A model generated the notes under the pieces. The model saw only the letters and a list, made by a program, of their open reading frames with translations. It had not been told where the DNA came from and did no database searches. DNA of 64,000 nt, from positions 1 to 64,000 of the forward strand of contig NZ_JAKFHA010000032.1 of NCBI RefSeq assembly GCF_021502675.1, read 5' to 3'. This DNA comes from Yinghuangia soli. Its GTDB lineage: Bacteria; Actinomycetota; Actinomycetes; Streptomycetales; Streptomycetaceae. Made by a program: the position numbers and the translations under genes. Below, one piece after another: positions 47,093 to 56,504 of this stretch (the first letter of the stretch is position 1; each line of letters opens with the position of its first letter).

Positions 47093-47860
47093 GTGGCCCG
47101 TACCAAGCGCAACCTCCTCCTCTCGCTGCTGCTCGTGGTGGTCTTCGGTGTGTTCTCGTTCACCGTGCCGCTGCCGTACACGCTCATCGTGCCCGGCGAG
47201 ACGGCCGACACGCTGGGCAGCGAGGACGGTGTCCCGGTGATCCGGATCGAGGGGGCCACCCCGCAGCCCACCGACGGCAAGCTGCTGCTCACCACGATCC
47301 GGGCCACCGACCCGGACGTGAAGCTCAAGCTGCCGGACCTGCTCGACGCGTGGTTCGACTCCGACGAGGCCGTGGTGCCGAAGTCGTCGGTCTACCCCGA
47401 GGGCAAGTCGAAGAAGGAGATCATCGCGGACAACACCAAGGACATGGTGGAGTCCCAGGACCACGCGGCGGTCGCGGCCCTGAACTACCTGGGCCTCGAC
47501 CCGAACCAGGTCAAGGTCACGCTCAACCTGCCCGACGTGGGCGGCCCGAGTGCCGGGCTGATGTTCTCGCTGGGGATCGTGGACCAGCTCGGCACTCAGA
47601 ACCTCACCGGCGGCAAGACCGTCGCCGGCACCGGCACCATCACCGCGGACGGCAAGGTCGGCCGCATCGGCGGCGTCGCGATGAAGACCAAGGCCGCCAA
47701 GCGGGACGGCGCGGTGGTCTTCCTGCTGCCCGCCGAGGAATGCGATGCGGCCGAGGACGCGGCGCCGGACGGGCTGCGGCTGGTCCCGGTCAAGACGCTT
47801 CCCGAGGCGGTCGACGCGCTGATGGCGATCCAGCAGGGCGGCAAGGTCCCCGCCTGCTGA
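47093..47860 (+). CDS. Membrane-anchored Lon-domain (S16) protease, YlbL-like but lacking the PDZ domain
   Basis: 255 residues. An N-terminal membrane helix (LLLSLLLVVVFGVFSFTVPL) precedes an extracytoplasmic region with the YlbL-type features VPGETADTLG and DNTKDMVESQDHAAVAAL. The S16 catalytic domain carries Ser in GGPSAGLMFSLGI and Lys in MKTKAAKRDG. In relatives of about 340 residues a PDZ domain sits between these parts; here ALNYLGLDPNQVKVTLNLPD joins them directly. The Ser-Lys dyad is intact. The gene likely trims envelope proteins. GTG 47093 is 12 bp after the IclR stop. Confidence 0.87.
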   Translation: MARTKRNLLLSLLLVVVFGVFSFTVPLPYTLIVPGETADTLGSEDGVPVIRIEGATPQPTDGKLLLTTIRATDPDVKLKLPDLLDAWFDSDEAVVPKSSVYPEGKSKKEIIADNTKDMVESQDHAAVAALNYLGLDPNQVKVTLNLPDVGGPSAGLMFSLGIVDQLGTQNLTGGKTVAGTGTITADGKVGRIGGVAMKTKAAKRDGAVVFLLPAEECDAAEDAAPDGLRLVPVKTLPEAVDALMAIQQGGKVPAC

Positions 47861-47879
47861 GGCGCGTCCGCTGAGCTCC

Positions 47880-47939
47880 GTCCCGCCGAAGCCCGTCCCG
47901 CCGAAGCCCGTCCCGCCGAAGCCCGCCCCGCCGAGGCCG
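47880..47939. repeat. Tandem 15-bp repeat between convergent genes
   Basis: Four copies of gtcccgccgaagccc, the last with changes. It sits 20 bp after the protease stop and before the 3' end of the Lrp gene. Confidence 0.85.
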
Positions 47940-47956
47940 GCGCGGCCCGGCACCCC

Positions 47957-48436
47957 CTAAGGCTTCTCCGGCTCCTCGACCGCGGCGGCCACCAGCGGCA
48001 GCACCCGGTACGGCACCGGATTCTCCAGCGCGATCGCGGTCGACGCGCGCAGGATCCCCTCGAACTCGACCACATGGTCGATCACCCGCTGCAGGTCCGC
48101 GTTCGACCGGGCCACCAGGCGGCACAGCATGTCGCCGCGCCCGGTGATGGTGTGCAGCTCCAGCACCTCGGGGATGGACGCCAGGTGCGCCCGCACGTCC
48201 GGGCCGCGGCCCTGCCGGATCTCCAGCGTCGCGAACGCGGTCACCGCGAACCCCAGTGCTGCCGGGTCGAGATGCGGCCCGAACCCGCGGACCACGCCGC
48301 GCGCGTGCAGCCGGTCCAGGCGCGCCTGGACCGTCCCGCGGGCCACGCCCAGGCGGCGCGAGCACTCCAGGACGCCGAGCCGCGGCTCCTCGTCGAGGAG
48401 GCGGATCAGGGCGGCGTCGAGCCGGTCGATGGCCAC
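47957..48436 (-). CDS. AsnC/Lrp-family transcriptional regulator
   Basis: 159 residues. An N-terminal HTH (LDAALIRLLDEEPRLGVLEC, SRRLGVARGTVQARLDRLHA) and a C-terminal RAM ligand-binding domain (VTAFATLEIRQG, VLELHTITGRGDMLCRLVAR) are clear. GGAGGAG lies just before the GTG at 48436. It is divergent from hppD, so it probably senses an aromatic amino acid or a related metabolite and controls tyrosine breakdown. Confidence 0.92.
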   Translation of the reverse strand: MAIDRLDAALIRLLDEEPRLGVLECSRRLGVARGTVQARLDRLHARGVVRGFGPHLDPAALGFAVTAFATLEIRQGRGPDVRAHLASIPEVLELHTITGRGDMLCRLVARSNADLQRVIDHVVEFEGILRASTAIALENPVPYRVLPLVAAAVEEPEKP

Positions 48437-48515
48437 GGGCTCCTCCGGTCTTTGCGTCGCGGGCGTTTCCCGGCGGCTGGGCAGGCTGCACAGATCAACC
48501 GGACGGTCGCGGGCT

Positions 48516-49803
<1,288 letters not shown>

Positions 49804-49902
49804 CCCCGCGGATGTGACGCCGGCCCGGGCGGCGGGCCGGTGGCACCGCGGAATCGCCCGGCAGGCGACCGCCATCGCCGACCCGGGTGCACCACGCACG
49901 AA

Positions 49903-49944
49903 CGAAGACCCCGGGGCCCCGACGACGTGGCCCCGGGGTCTTCG
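49903..49944 (+). terminator. Hairpin terminator after hppD
   Basis: A perfect 16-bp stem (49903-49918 with 49929-49944) and 10-nt loop, about 100 bp after the hppD stop. Confidence 0.8.
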
Positions 49945-50011
49945 CGGGCCCGGAGGACGGCGTGGTGCGGGTGCTCTGGGGGTGTCCGGGGTGCGGCGCT
50001 AGCCTGCGGGT

Positions 50012-51418
50012 ATGGACGATAGGGACGATGCCGGGCACCGCGAACCGGGTGCCGATCTGATCGCCGAGCTGCGGGCCGGGCTGCCCGACCGGGCGCTGGT
50101 GGCCGACCCCGACGTGGCCGCCTCGTACGCCCACGACCAGGCCAGTCTGTGCGCCGCCGGACGGCCGGCCGCGGTGGTCCTCGCGGAGTCCGTCGAGCAG
50201 GTGCAGCACGTGATGCGGGTCGCCTCGCGGCTCCGGGTGCCCGTCGTGCCGCAAGGCGCCCGCACCGGGCTGTCCGGCGGGGCGAACGCGGTCGACGGCT
50301 GCATCGTGCTGTCCCTGGTGCGCATGGACCGCATCGTGGAGATCGACCCGGTGGACCGCGTCGCGGTCGTCGAACCGGGCGTGGTCAACGCCGATCTGTC
50401 CAAGGCCGCCGCCGCGTTCGGGCTCACCTACCCGCCGGACCCGTCGAGCTGGGAGACCTGCACGATCGGCGGCAACATCGGCACCGGCGCGGGCGGGCTG
50501 TGCTGCGTCAAGTACGGCGTCACCGCCGAGTACGTGCTGGGCCTGGACGTCGTGCTGGCCGACGGCGAACTGCTGCGCACCGGCCGCCGCACCGCCAAGG
50601 GCGTGGCCGGGTACGACCTCACGCGGCTGTTCGTGGGCGCCGAGGGCACGCTCGGCGTGGTCGTCCGGGCGGTCCTGGCGCTGCGTCCCACGCCGCCCCC
50701 GGCGCTGGTGCTGGCCGCGCAGTTCGGCAGCACCGCCGAAGTCGGGCGCGCCGTCGCGGACATCACCGCCGCCGGGCACACGCCCTCGCTCATGGAGCTG
50801 ATGGACGGCACCACCGTGCGGGCCGTCAACGCGCTGGCCAACATGGGCCTGCCGGAGCACACCGAGGCCCTGCTGCTGATCGCGCTGGACACCCCGGACC
50901 CGCGCGCGGAGCTCGCCGCGATCGGCGAACTGTGCACCGCGGCCGGAGCGTTCGAGGTGCTGGCCGCGGACGACGCGGAGGAGTCCGCGATGTTCCTGAC
51001 CGCGCGGCGGCTGGCGCTGCCCGCGCTGGAGCGGCTCGGCTCCAGCATGATCGACGACGTCGCGGTGCCGCGCTCGCGGCTTGCCGCGATGCTGGACGGC
51101 GTGGCCGGGATCGCCGCCGCGCACGACACGGTGATCGGCATGTGCGCGCACGCCGGGGACGGCAACACCCACCCCATCGTCATCTTCGACGCCGCGGACG
51201 CGGCCGCCACCGAGCGGGCCCGGGCGGCCTTCGACGCGATCATGGAGCTGGGCCTCGAACTCGGCGGCACCATCACGGGGGAGCACGGCGTCGGTTCGCT
51301 CAAGCGCGACTGGCTGGCCCGCGAACTCGGCCCGGTCGGCGTGCGCGCCCACCAGGCCGTCAAGGCGGCCTTCGACCCGCTCGGGATCCTCAACCCCGGC
51401 AAGGTCGTCGCGCCCTGA
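50012..51418 (+). CDS. FAD-linked oxidase (GlcD/D-lactate dehydrogenase-like)
   Basis: 468 residues. The FAD-binding type 4 domain has VPVVPQGARTGLSGGANAV and CTIGGNIGTGAGGLCCVKYG. The FAD-oxidase C domain has CAHAGDGNTHPIVIFD and GGTITGEHGVGSLKRDWL, and the end FDPLGILNPGKV is typical. Family members oxidise D-lactate, glycolate or D-2-hydroxyacids. No partner Fe-S subunit (GlcF) is adjacent, so it may use another electron acceptor. The substrate is not determined. Confidence 0.93.
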   Translation: MDDRDDAGHREPGADLIAELRAGLPDRALVADPDVAASYAHDQASLCAAGRPAAVVLAESVEQVQHVMRVASRLRVPVVPQGARTGLSGGANAVDGCIVLSLVRMDRIVEIDPVDRVAVVEPGVVNADLSKAAAAFGLTYPPDPSSWETCTIGGNIGTGAGGLCCVKYGVTAEYVLGLDVVLADGELLRTGRRTAKGVAGYDLTRLFVGAEGTLGVVVRAVLALRPTPPPALVLAAQFGSTAEVGRAVADITAAGHTPSLMELMDGTTVRAVNALANMGLPEHTEALLLIALDTPDPRAELAAIGELCTAAGAFEVLAADDAEESAMFLTARRLALPALERLGSSMIDDVAVPRSRLAAMLDGVAGIAAAHDTVIGMCAHAGDGNTHPIVIFDAADAAATERARAAFDAIMELGLELGGTITGEHGVGSLKRDWLARELGPVGVRAHQAVKAAFDPLGILNPGKVVAP

Positions 51419-51443
51419 CCTGCGGCCGGCGCCGCGGCCGTGG

Positions 51444-51487
51444 GCGGGTCCGCGGCGGGTCCGCGGCGGGTCCGGGGCGGGTCCGGC
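51444..51487. repeat. Tandem 11-bp repeat upstream of the RDD gene
   Basis: Four near-perfect copies of gcgggtccgcg in the gap between the FAD oxidase and the first RDD gene. Confidence 0.8.
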
Positions 51488-51554
51488 GGAAAAAGAACGG
51501 GTGCGCATGGGGGAGCGTGCCCGCCGCGGGCGGCGGTACGGCAAGATCTGGGCC

Positions 51555-52514
51555 ATGTCCTCGAACTCCTCGATTCCAGCCGCCGGCTGGTACCCGGATC
51601 CGGAGTACCCCGGTTACGTCCGCTACTGGGACGGTTCCGCCTGGGTGCCCGATTCCAGCCGCCCGGCCGGGGAGTTCGACGGGCCCGGGCAAGGCGCCGC
51701 CGGTGCGGAGGACGCTGCCGCGTACGCCGACGCCGACCAGGCGCACGACTCGGGCCGCCAGTCCCAGGGCCGCGTGATCCAGGGCGAGGTCATAGCCGCG
51801 CAGTCGGTGCCGCTGGACCGGCTCCCGCCGGACCCCGGCCCGGCCGCCGCCGGCGCGCCGAACGCGCAGCCGCACGCGTCCTCGGCGGGCACCGCCACGG
51901 CCGCCGACCCGTTCCCGGCCGCCGGCCGGGCGGCCGCGGAGTCCGGCGCGCCCGCCTGGGGTGCCGCGACGCGCACGACCGTCGAGCCGTTCATCCCGCC
52001 GCCGCGCAACGACCTGTTCGCGATCGCCCAGTTGCGGCCCGCGCCGCTGCCGCGCCGGCTGCTGGCCCGGATCGCGGACCTGCTGATCCCGCTCGCGGTC
52101 GGCGTCGCGGTGGCGATCGTGATGGTCCCGCCGGCCCTGGACCACCTGCGCGAGAAGGTGAACCGGATCCGCTACGAGGGCCGCACCGAGACGGTCTGGC
52201 TGCTGGACGCCGAGACCGCGCTGGCCGGCGGCGCGGTCGCCGGGTCGGTGCTGGTCGCGATGTTCCTGTACGAGGCGCTGCCGACCTGGCGCTGGGGGCG
52301 CTCGCTGGGCAAGACGCTGTTCGGGCTCAAGGTGGTCGACATCGACAGCCACGACACCCCGACGTTCCGGCAGACCGCGACCCGCTGGCTGGTGTTCGGG
52401 GTGCCGGGCATGCTGCTGGTGGGCCTGGTCGGGGTGGTCCGCGGGGCCTTCGACCGGCCGTGGCGGCAGGGCTGGCACGACAAGGCGTCCCGGACCTTCG
52501 TGGGTTGCGACTGA
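51555..52514 (+). CDS. RDD-family membrane protein with N-terminal DUF2510 motif
   Basis: 319 residues. The N-terminus AAGWYPDPEYPGYVRYWDGS is the DUF2510 motif. A disordered Ala/Pro-rich linker of about 120 residues follows, then the RDD domain: RRLLARIADLLIPL with the R-D-D pattern, SLGKTLFGLKVVD and DRPWRQGWHDKAS. RDD proteins are membrane proteins of unclear role. ATG 51555 precedes the motif directly; the frame extends to 51501. A second RDD gene follows. Confidence 0.9.
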   Translation: MSSNSSIPAAGWYPDPEYPGYVRYWDGSAWVPDSSRPAGEFDGPGQGAAGAEDAAAYADADQAHDSGRQSQGRVIQGEVIAAQSVPLDRLPPDPGPAAAGAPNAQPHASSAGTATAADPFPAAGRAAAESGAPAWGAATRTTVEPFIPPPRNDLFAIAQLRPAPLPRRLLARIADLLIPLAVGVAVAIVMVPPALDHLREKVNRIRYEGRTETVWLLDAETALAGGAVAGSVLVAMFLYEALPTWRWGRSLGKTLFGLKVVDIDSHDTPTFRQTATRWLVFGVPGMLLVGLVGVVRGAFDRPWRQGWHDKASRTFVGCD

Positions 52515-52602
52515 CGGCGCATCAGCCGCGGCGGCGACGGGCCGCTCCGGAACGCGCGGTTTCCCTCGAACGAGCGACGGGTTCGCGGCGCGCCATGCCC
52601 TC

Positions 52603-52654
52603 TAATGGAGCATTAAGCGCAGAAAAGTACTAACTGTCGCTTTTACTCATATGC
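52603..52654 (+). promoter_or_regulatory. AT-rich palindromic promoter region of the second RDD gene
   Basis: TAATG-GAG-CATTA (52603-52615) is a perfect palindrome, followed by AAAAG...CTTTT in an AT-rich island unusual for this genome. There is no ribosome-binding site before ATG 52655, so a leaderless or nearly leaderless transcript is possible. Confidence 0.4.
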
Positions 52655-53311
52655 ATGAGTACGAGCGAACCTCCCGGCCCCCCGGACCCGTTCCGCAAGG
52701 AGCCGTCCGGGTCCGATGCGGACCCGGCGCAGCCGCAGCCCCCGTACGGCCAGCCTCCGCAGGGCGGCCAGCCGCCGTACGGCCAGGACCCCTACGGCGG
52801 CGCGGTGCCGCCGCCCGGGCAGCCGTACGGCCAGATGCCGCCCCCGCCCGGCGAATACGGCGCGCCCTACAACGCGGGGCCCACGCTCGGCGGCAGCGGC
52901 CGCCGCTTCATGGCCCGCGTCATCGACACGCTGATCTGGTTCGTGATCGCGTTCGTCATCTCGCTCGCGTTCGTCGGCACCGACACCGACGACGTCAGCC
53001 TGGGCAAGCAGATCGGCATCGGCGCGGTCGCCGCGGTCCTGTACTTCCTGTACGAGGGCCTGATGCTCAACAACAACGGCCAGACGCTCGGCAAGAAGGC
53101 GGCCGGGATCCGGGTCGTCCGGGTCGCCGACGGCGGCAGCGTGCAGGGCTCGCCGTCCTGGATCCGCGCGGCCGTCTACGTCCTGCCGCTCATCCTGTCC
53201 TGCCCCGGCCTCGTCTTCTGGCTGATCAACGTGCTGTGGCACACCTGGGACCAGCCGTGGCAGCAGTGCCTGCACGACAAGGCCGCCAAGACCACGGTCA
53301 TCCGGGTCTGA
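52655..53311 (+). CDS. RDD-family membrane protein with Pro/Gly/Tyr-rich N-terminus
   Basis: 218 residues. The first 80 are PPYGQ-type repeats. The RDD domain begins GGSGRRFMARVIDTLIWF, has GQTLGKKAAGIRVVR and ends DQPWQQCLHDKAAKT. Three or four helices are visible. It is a paralogue neighbour of the gene at 51555, with a different N-terminal tail. ATG 52655 lacks a good ribosome-binding site; an out-of-frame ATG at 52651 overlaps it. Confidence 0.92.
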   Translation: MSTSEPPGPPDPFRKEPSGSDADPAQPQPPYGQPPQGGQPPYGQDPYGGAVPPPGQPYGQMPPPPGEYGAPYNAGPTLGGSGRRFMARVIDTLIWFVIAFVISLAFVGTDTDDVSLGKQIGIGAVAAVLYFLYEGLMLNNNGQTLGKKAAGIRVVRVADGGSVQGSPSWIRAAVYVLPLILSCPGLVFWLINVLWHTWDQPWQQCLHDKAAKTTVIRV

Positions 53312-53428
53312 GCCGGGCGCCGGGTATGCAGCCGCACAGCGCCGGACAGGTGCCGGGCCGCGTCTCCGCGGCCCGGCACCGCAGTGGTCCTGCGCTGCTC
53401 CTCGTGTCGCCGGTTCCGGACGCAGAGG

Positions 53429-53698
53429 TCAGGAGCCGTGACGCCGGCGGTCCGACGGCGTACGGCCCTGCCCCGCTCCGGCATTCCGGCGGCGGACCGC
53501 CCGGGCCTGCACGGCGCGCGGGCTCATCGGCGAGCGCGTGCGGTGCAGCGCGGTCGCCGTGCCGAGCACGATCCCGAGCAGTGCGGCCACCGCCGCACCG
53601 CCCGCGGAACGCGTCCCGGTCAGGACAAGGAACAGTGCGGTCGCGGTGACCGCGACCAGCGCTCCTGACGACAGATGGGTGATGTCGAGTCGGTTCAC
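53429..53698 (-). CDS. Small two-helix membrane protein (89 aa)
   Basis: GTG 53698 has a good upstream site (AGGTGG, 7 nt). The product starts MNRLDITHLSSGALVAVTA and has two hydrophobic helices (GALVAVTATALFLVLTG and GGAAVAALLGIVLGTATAL) and a basic tail rich in Arg. The function is unknown. It is divergent from the M6 metalloprotease gene. The longer frame to 53815 is not needed. Confidence 0.7.
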   Translation of the reverse strand: MNRLDITHLSSGALVAVTATALFLVLTGTRSAGGAAVAALLGIVLGTATALHRTRSPMSPRAVQARAVRRRNAGAGQGRTPSDRRRHGS

Positions 53699-53813
53699 GG
53701 CCGGCCCACCTCCCCGCCTTCGGCCGGGTCCTCGTGGCCCGGGTCCTCGGGCCACCGTACCCCGCTGCCGGTAGGCGTTCCCACTCGAGACGGCGTGCGA
53801 ACACGGAGGCGCC

Positions 53814-55742
53814 ATGGGCTACTTGACCAGAACCAGACGGGCGATCGGGGCCGCCGCGGGCCGGCTCGGCGCCGCGCTGCGCCCGCGCGCGGCGGCGTCT
53901 CTCGCGGTCGCAGGCGTGATCGGCTGCCTGCTGGTGGGCACCGGAACGACGTCCGGCGGCGGCGGAGTCCGCAGCACCGGCACCGCGGACGGCCCGGAAC
54001 CGGCCGCCGCCGGCCCGGCCCGCCCCCTGGACACGGACGATCTGCCCGGGCCGTTCTCCGAAGCCCGCCGCGCCCAGCGCGAGGCCGCCGTCTCCTCGGT
54101 CGTCACCGCCTCCCAGGGGGCCGGCGCCGGCCCGCACAGCGCCCCCGACGTCGTCACGCTCCCGGCGGGCCCCAAAGTGCAGCTCCGGCCGCCCGCGCAC
54201 GCCCGCGTCTTCGTGGTCCTCGTGGAATTCGGCGACAGCATCGACCGCAGCGCCGGCGTGGACGCCAACGGCACCCCCAAGTACGGAGCCGTGCCCGGCC
54301 CGCGGCACGGCACCATCCCGGAGCCCGACCGCAGCGTCGACGACAAGACGGTGTGGACCGAGCGCTTCGACCGCGCCTACTTCCACGACCTGTTCTTCGG
54401 CGACGGGTCCAAAGGCCCCTCGCTCGCCACGCACTACCGCGCGCAGTCCTCCGGCCGCATGGAAGTCGAGGGCAACGTCACCGACTGGGTGCGGGTCCGC
54501 TGGAACGAGGCCCGCTACGGCAGCGACGCCTGCGGCGCCAAGGTCTGCACCAACGTGTGGGAACTCGTCCGCGACGCCATGAACGAGTGGTACGCCGACC
54601 GCGCTGCGGACGGGCTGAGCGCCCGCCAGATCGAGGACGCCCTGGCCCCGTTCGACAAGTGGGACCGCGACGACCACGACCGGGACGGGGACTTCGACGA
54701 GCCGGACGGCTACCTCGACCACCTTGAAGTCGTGAAGGCCGGTGCCGACCAAGCGGCCGGCGGCGGCGCGCAGGGCGCCAACGCCATCTGGTCGCACCGC
54801 TGGTTCGCGTACGGCGACCAGGCCGGCCGCACCGGCCCGCCCGGCAATCAGGCCGGCGGCACCCGCATCGGCCGCAGCGGCGTCTGGGCCGGCGACTACA
54901 CCATGCAGGCCGAGAACGGCGGACTCGGCGTGATCGCCCACGAGTTCGGCCACGACCTCGGCCTTCCCGACCTGTACGACCGGCGCGACACCGGGAGCGG
55001 CTCCCCGGTCGCGTTCTGGTCCCTCATGGGCCTGGGCGGCTACCTCGGCGACGGCGCCCCCGGCCTCGGCAACTCGCCCGGCTCGCTGTCCGCCTGGGAC
55101 CGCCTGCAACTCGGCTGGCTCGACTGGATGATCGCCGATCCCAAGGCCACCATGTCGGTCCTCCTCGCGCCGCTGCAGTCGACCGGCGACCCGCAGGCCG
55201 TCCTGGTGCCGCTGCCGCCGCGCAAGGGCAGCACGAAGGCCCGCTGGTACATCGTGGAGAACCGGCAGTACACCGGCACCGACAAGGTGCTGCGCACCGG
55301 GCCGTACGACGGCCAGGGCGCCTCGGCCGGCTCCTCGCACTACCCGTACGGCACCGGCGTGATGGTGTGGCTGTGGGACACCGCGTACGGCGACAACGAC
55401 GTGGCCGACCATCCCGGGCAGGGACTGGTCCTGCCGATCGACGCGCACGCCGAACCGCTGTCCGCCGACAACACCGCGGCCCGGGCCCGACTGGCCGTCT
55501 TCGACGCGCCCTTCGGGCTGCCGGACGACAAGACCGACGCCATCCTGGTCGGCTCACCCGACCGCCGCACCACCCTCGCGCCCCGCCCCGGCAAGGCCGT
55601 CTTCGACGACCGGGCGGGCACGTACTGGTCGTCGCAGTCGCCGCTGGCCGGGGTGAAGGTGCCGGCCGTCGGGGTGCGCGTGGCGGTGGAGAGCCCGGCC
55701 CGCGCCGGCGATGCGGTCCGCATCACCGTCGGGCCGAGCTGA
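53814..55742 (+). CDS. M6-family (immune inhibitor A-like) secreted metalloprotease
   Basis: 642 residues. A long basic N-region precedes the signal helix (about 28-48). The catalytic zinc site is HEFGHDLGLPD, followed by the M6 Met-turn region FWSLMGLGGY. Earlier family stretches are VVLVEFGDS, HDLFFGDGSKGPSLATHYRA and QSSGRMEVEG. Such enzymes are secreted and degrade extracellular proteins. GGAGG lies about 5 nt before the ATG at 53814. A VIGC sequence in the signal helix resembles a lipobox but hydrophobic residues continue after it, so lipidation is doubtful. Confidence 0.93.
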   Translation: MGYLTRTRRAIGAAAGRLGAALRPRAAASLAVAGVIGCLLVGTGTTSGGGGVRSTGTADGPEPAAAGPARPLDTDDLPGPFSEARRAQREAAVSSVVTASQGAGAGPHSAPDVVTLPAGPKVQLRPPAHARVFVVLVEFGDSIDRSAGVDANGTPKYGAVPGPRHGTIPEPDRSVDDKTVWTERFDRAYFHDLFFGDGSKGPSLATHYRAQSSGRMEVEGNVTDWVRVRWNEARYGSDACGAKVCTNVWELVRDAMNEWYADRAADGLSARQIEDALAPFDKWDRDDHDRDGDFDEPDGYLDHLEVVKAGADQAAGGGAQGANAIWSHRWFAYGDQAGRTGPPGNQAGGTRIGRSGVWAGDYTMQAENGGLGVIAHEFGHDLGLPDLYDRRDTGSGSPVAFWSLMGLGGYLGDGAPGLGNSPGSLSAWDRLQLGWLDWMIADPKATMSVLLAPLQSTGDPQAVLVPLPPRKGSTKARWYIVENRQYTGTDKVLRTGPYDGQGASAGSSHYPYGTGVMVWLWDTAYGDNDVADHPGQGLVLPIDAHAEPLSADNTAARARLAVFDAPFGLPDDKTDAILVGSPDRRTTLAPRPGKAVFDDRAGTYWSSQSPLAGVKVPAVGVRVAVESPARAGDAVRITVGPS

Positions 55743-55750
55743 CTCCGTCC

Positions 55751-55795
55751 GCTCCGTCTGCTCCGTCTGCTCCGTCTGCTCCGTCTGCTCGGTCC
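55751..55795. repeat. Tandem 9-bp repeat after the M6 protease gene
   Basis: Four exact copies of gctccgtct (55751-55786) plus one altered copy, between convergent genes. Confidence 0.9.
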
Positions 55796-55815
55796 GTGCG
55801 GTCTGTGCGGGCGGC

Positions 55816-56448
55816 TCAGCCCGTGACGACCGGCTCGCCGACCAGCTCGACGCCCGCGGTGCGCAGCTCGCCGAGCGCCCGCGCGGTCGACTCGGCCGCC
55901 ACGCCCGCGGTCAGGCCGAGCAGCACGCGCGTCGCGAAGCCCTCGCGGGCCGCGTCCAGCGCGGTGGCGCGCACGCAGTGGTCGGTCGCGATGCCGACCA
56001 CGTCCACGTCCGTCACGCCGTGCCCGCGCAGCCACGCCGCGAGCCCGGTGCCGTCCTCGGCCGCCCCCTCGAAGCCGCTGTACGCGGCCGCGTGCGCGCC
56101 CTTGGAGAACACCTCCTCGACCTGCCCGTCCGCCACCGCGGGCGCGAACGCCGGGTGGAACTCCGCCCCCGGGGTGTCCGCGACGCAGTGCACCGGCCAA
56201 CTGGCCGCGTAGTCCGGGGTCGCCGAGAAGTGCGCGCCCGGGTCCACATGCCGGTCCCGGGTCGCCACGATGTGCGCGTACGCGGGCACCCCGCCCGGCA
56301 CGTGCACCGGGTCCGGCGGCTGCTCGGCGGCATTGCCCGCCACATGCGCGCGGATCGCCGCGCCCACGCCGGCACCGCCGCCGACCGCGAGGCTGCCGCC
56401 TTCGCAGAAGTCGTTCTGCACGTCGACCACGATCAAGGCCCGGGTCAT
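55816..56448 (-). CDS. pncA: Nicotinamidase
   Basis: 210 residues of the isochorismatase-like hydrolase family that converts nicotinamide to nicotinate. The catalytic triad is visible: Asp9 (ALIVVDVQNDFCEGG), Lys in FSKGAHAAAYSGFEG and Cys in GIATDHCVRATALDA. The metal-site His are in ATRDRHVDPGAHF. GAGGAGGG lies 5 nt before the ATG at 56448. It follows pncB by 56 bp on the same strand, a two-step NAD salvage operon. Confidence 0.93.
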   Translation of the reverse strand: MTRALIVVDVQNDFCEGGSLAVGGGAGVGAAIRAHVAGNAAEQPPDPVHVPGGVPAYAHIVATRDRHVDPGAHFSATPDYAASWPVHCVADTPGAEFHPAFAPAVADGQVEEVFSKGAHAAAYSGFEGAAEDGTGLAAWLRGHGVTDVDVVGIATDHCVRATALDAAREGFATRVLLGLTAGVAAESTARALGELRTAGVELVGEPVVTG

Positions 56449-56504
56449 GCCGCCCTCCTCGGAACCGCCATCGGACATCGGGATGTACGTACTGCTCACT
56501 CGCA

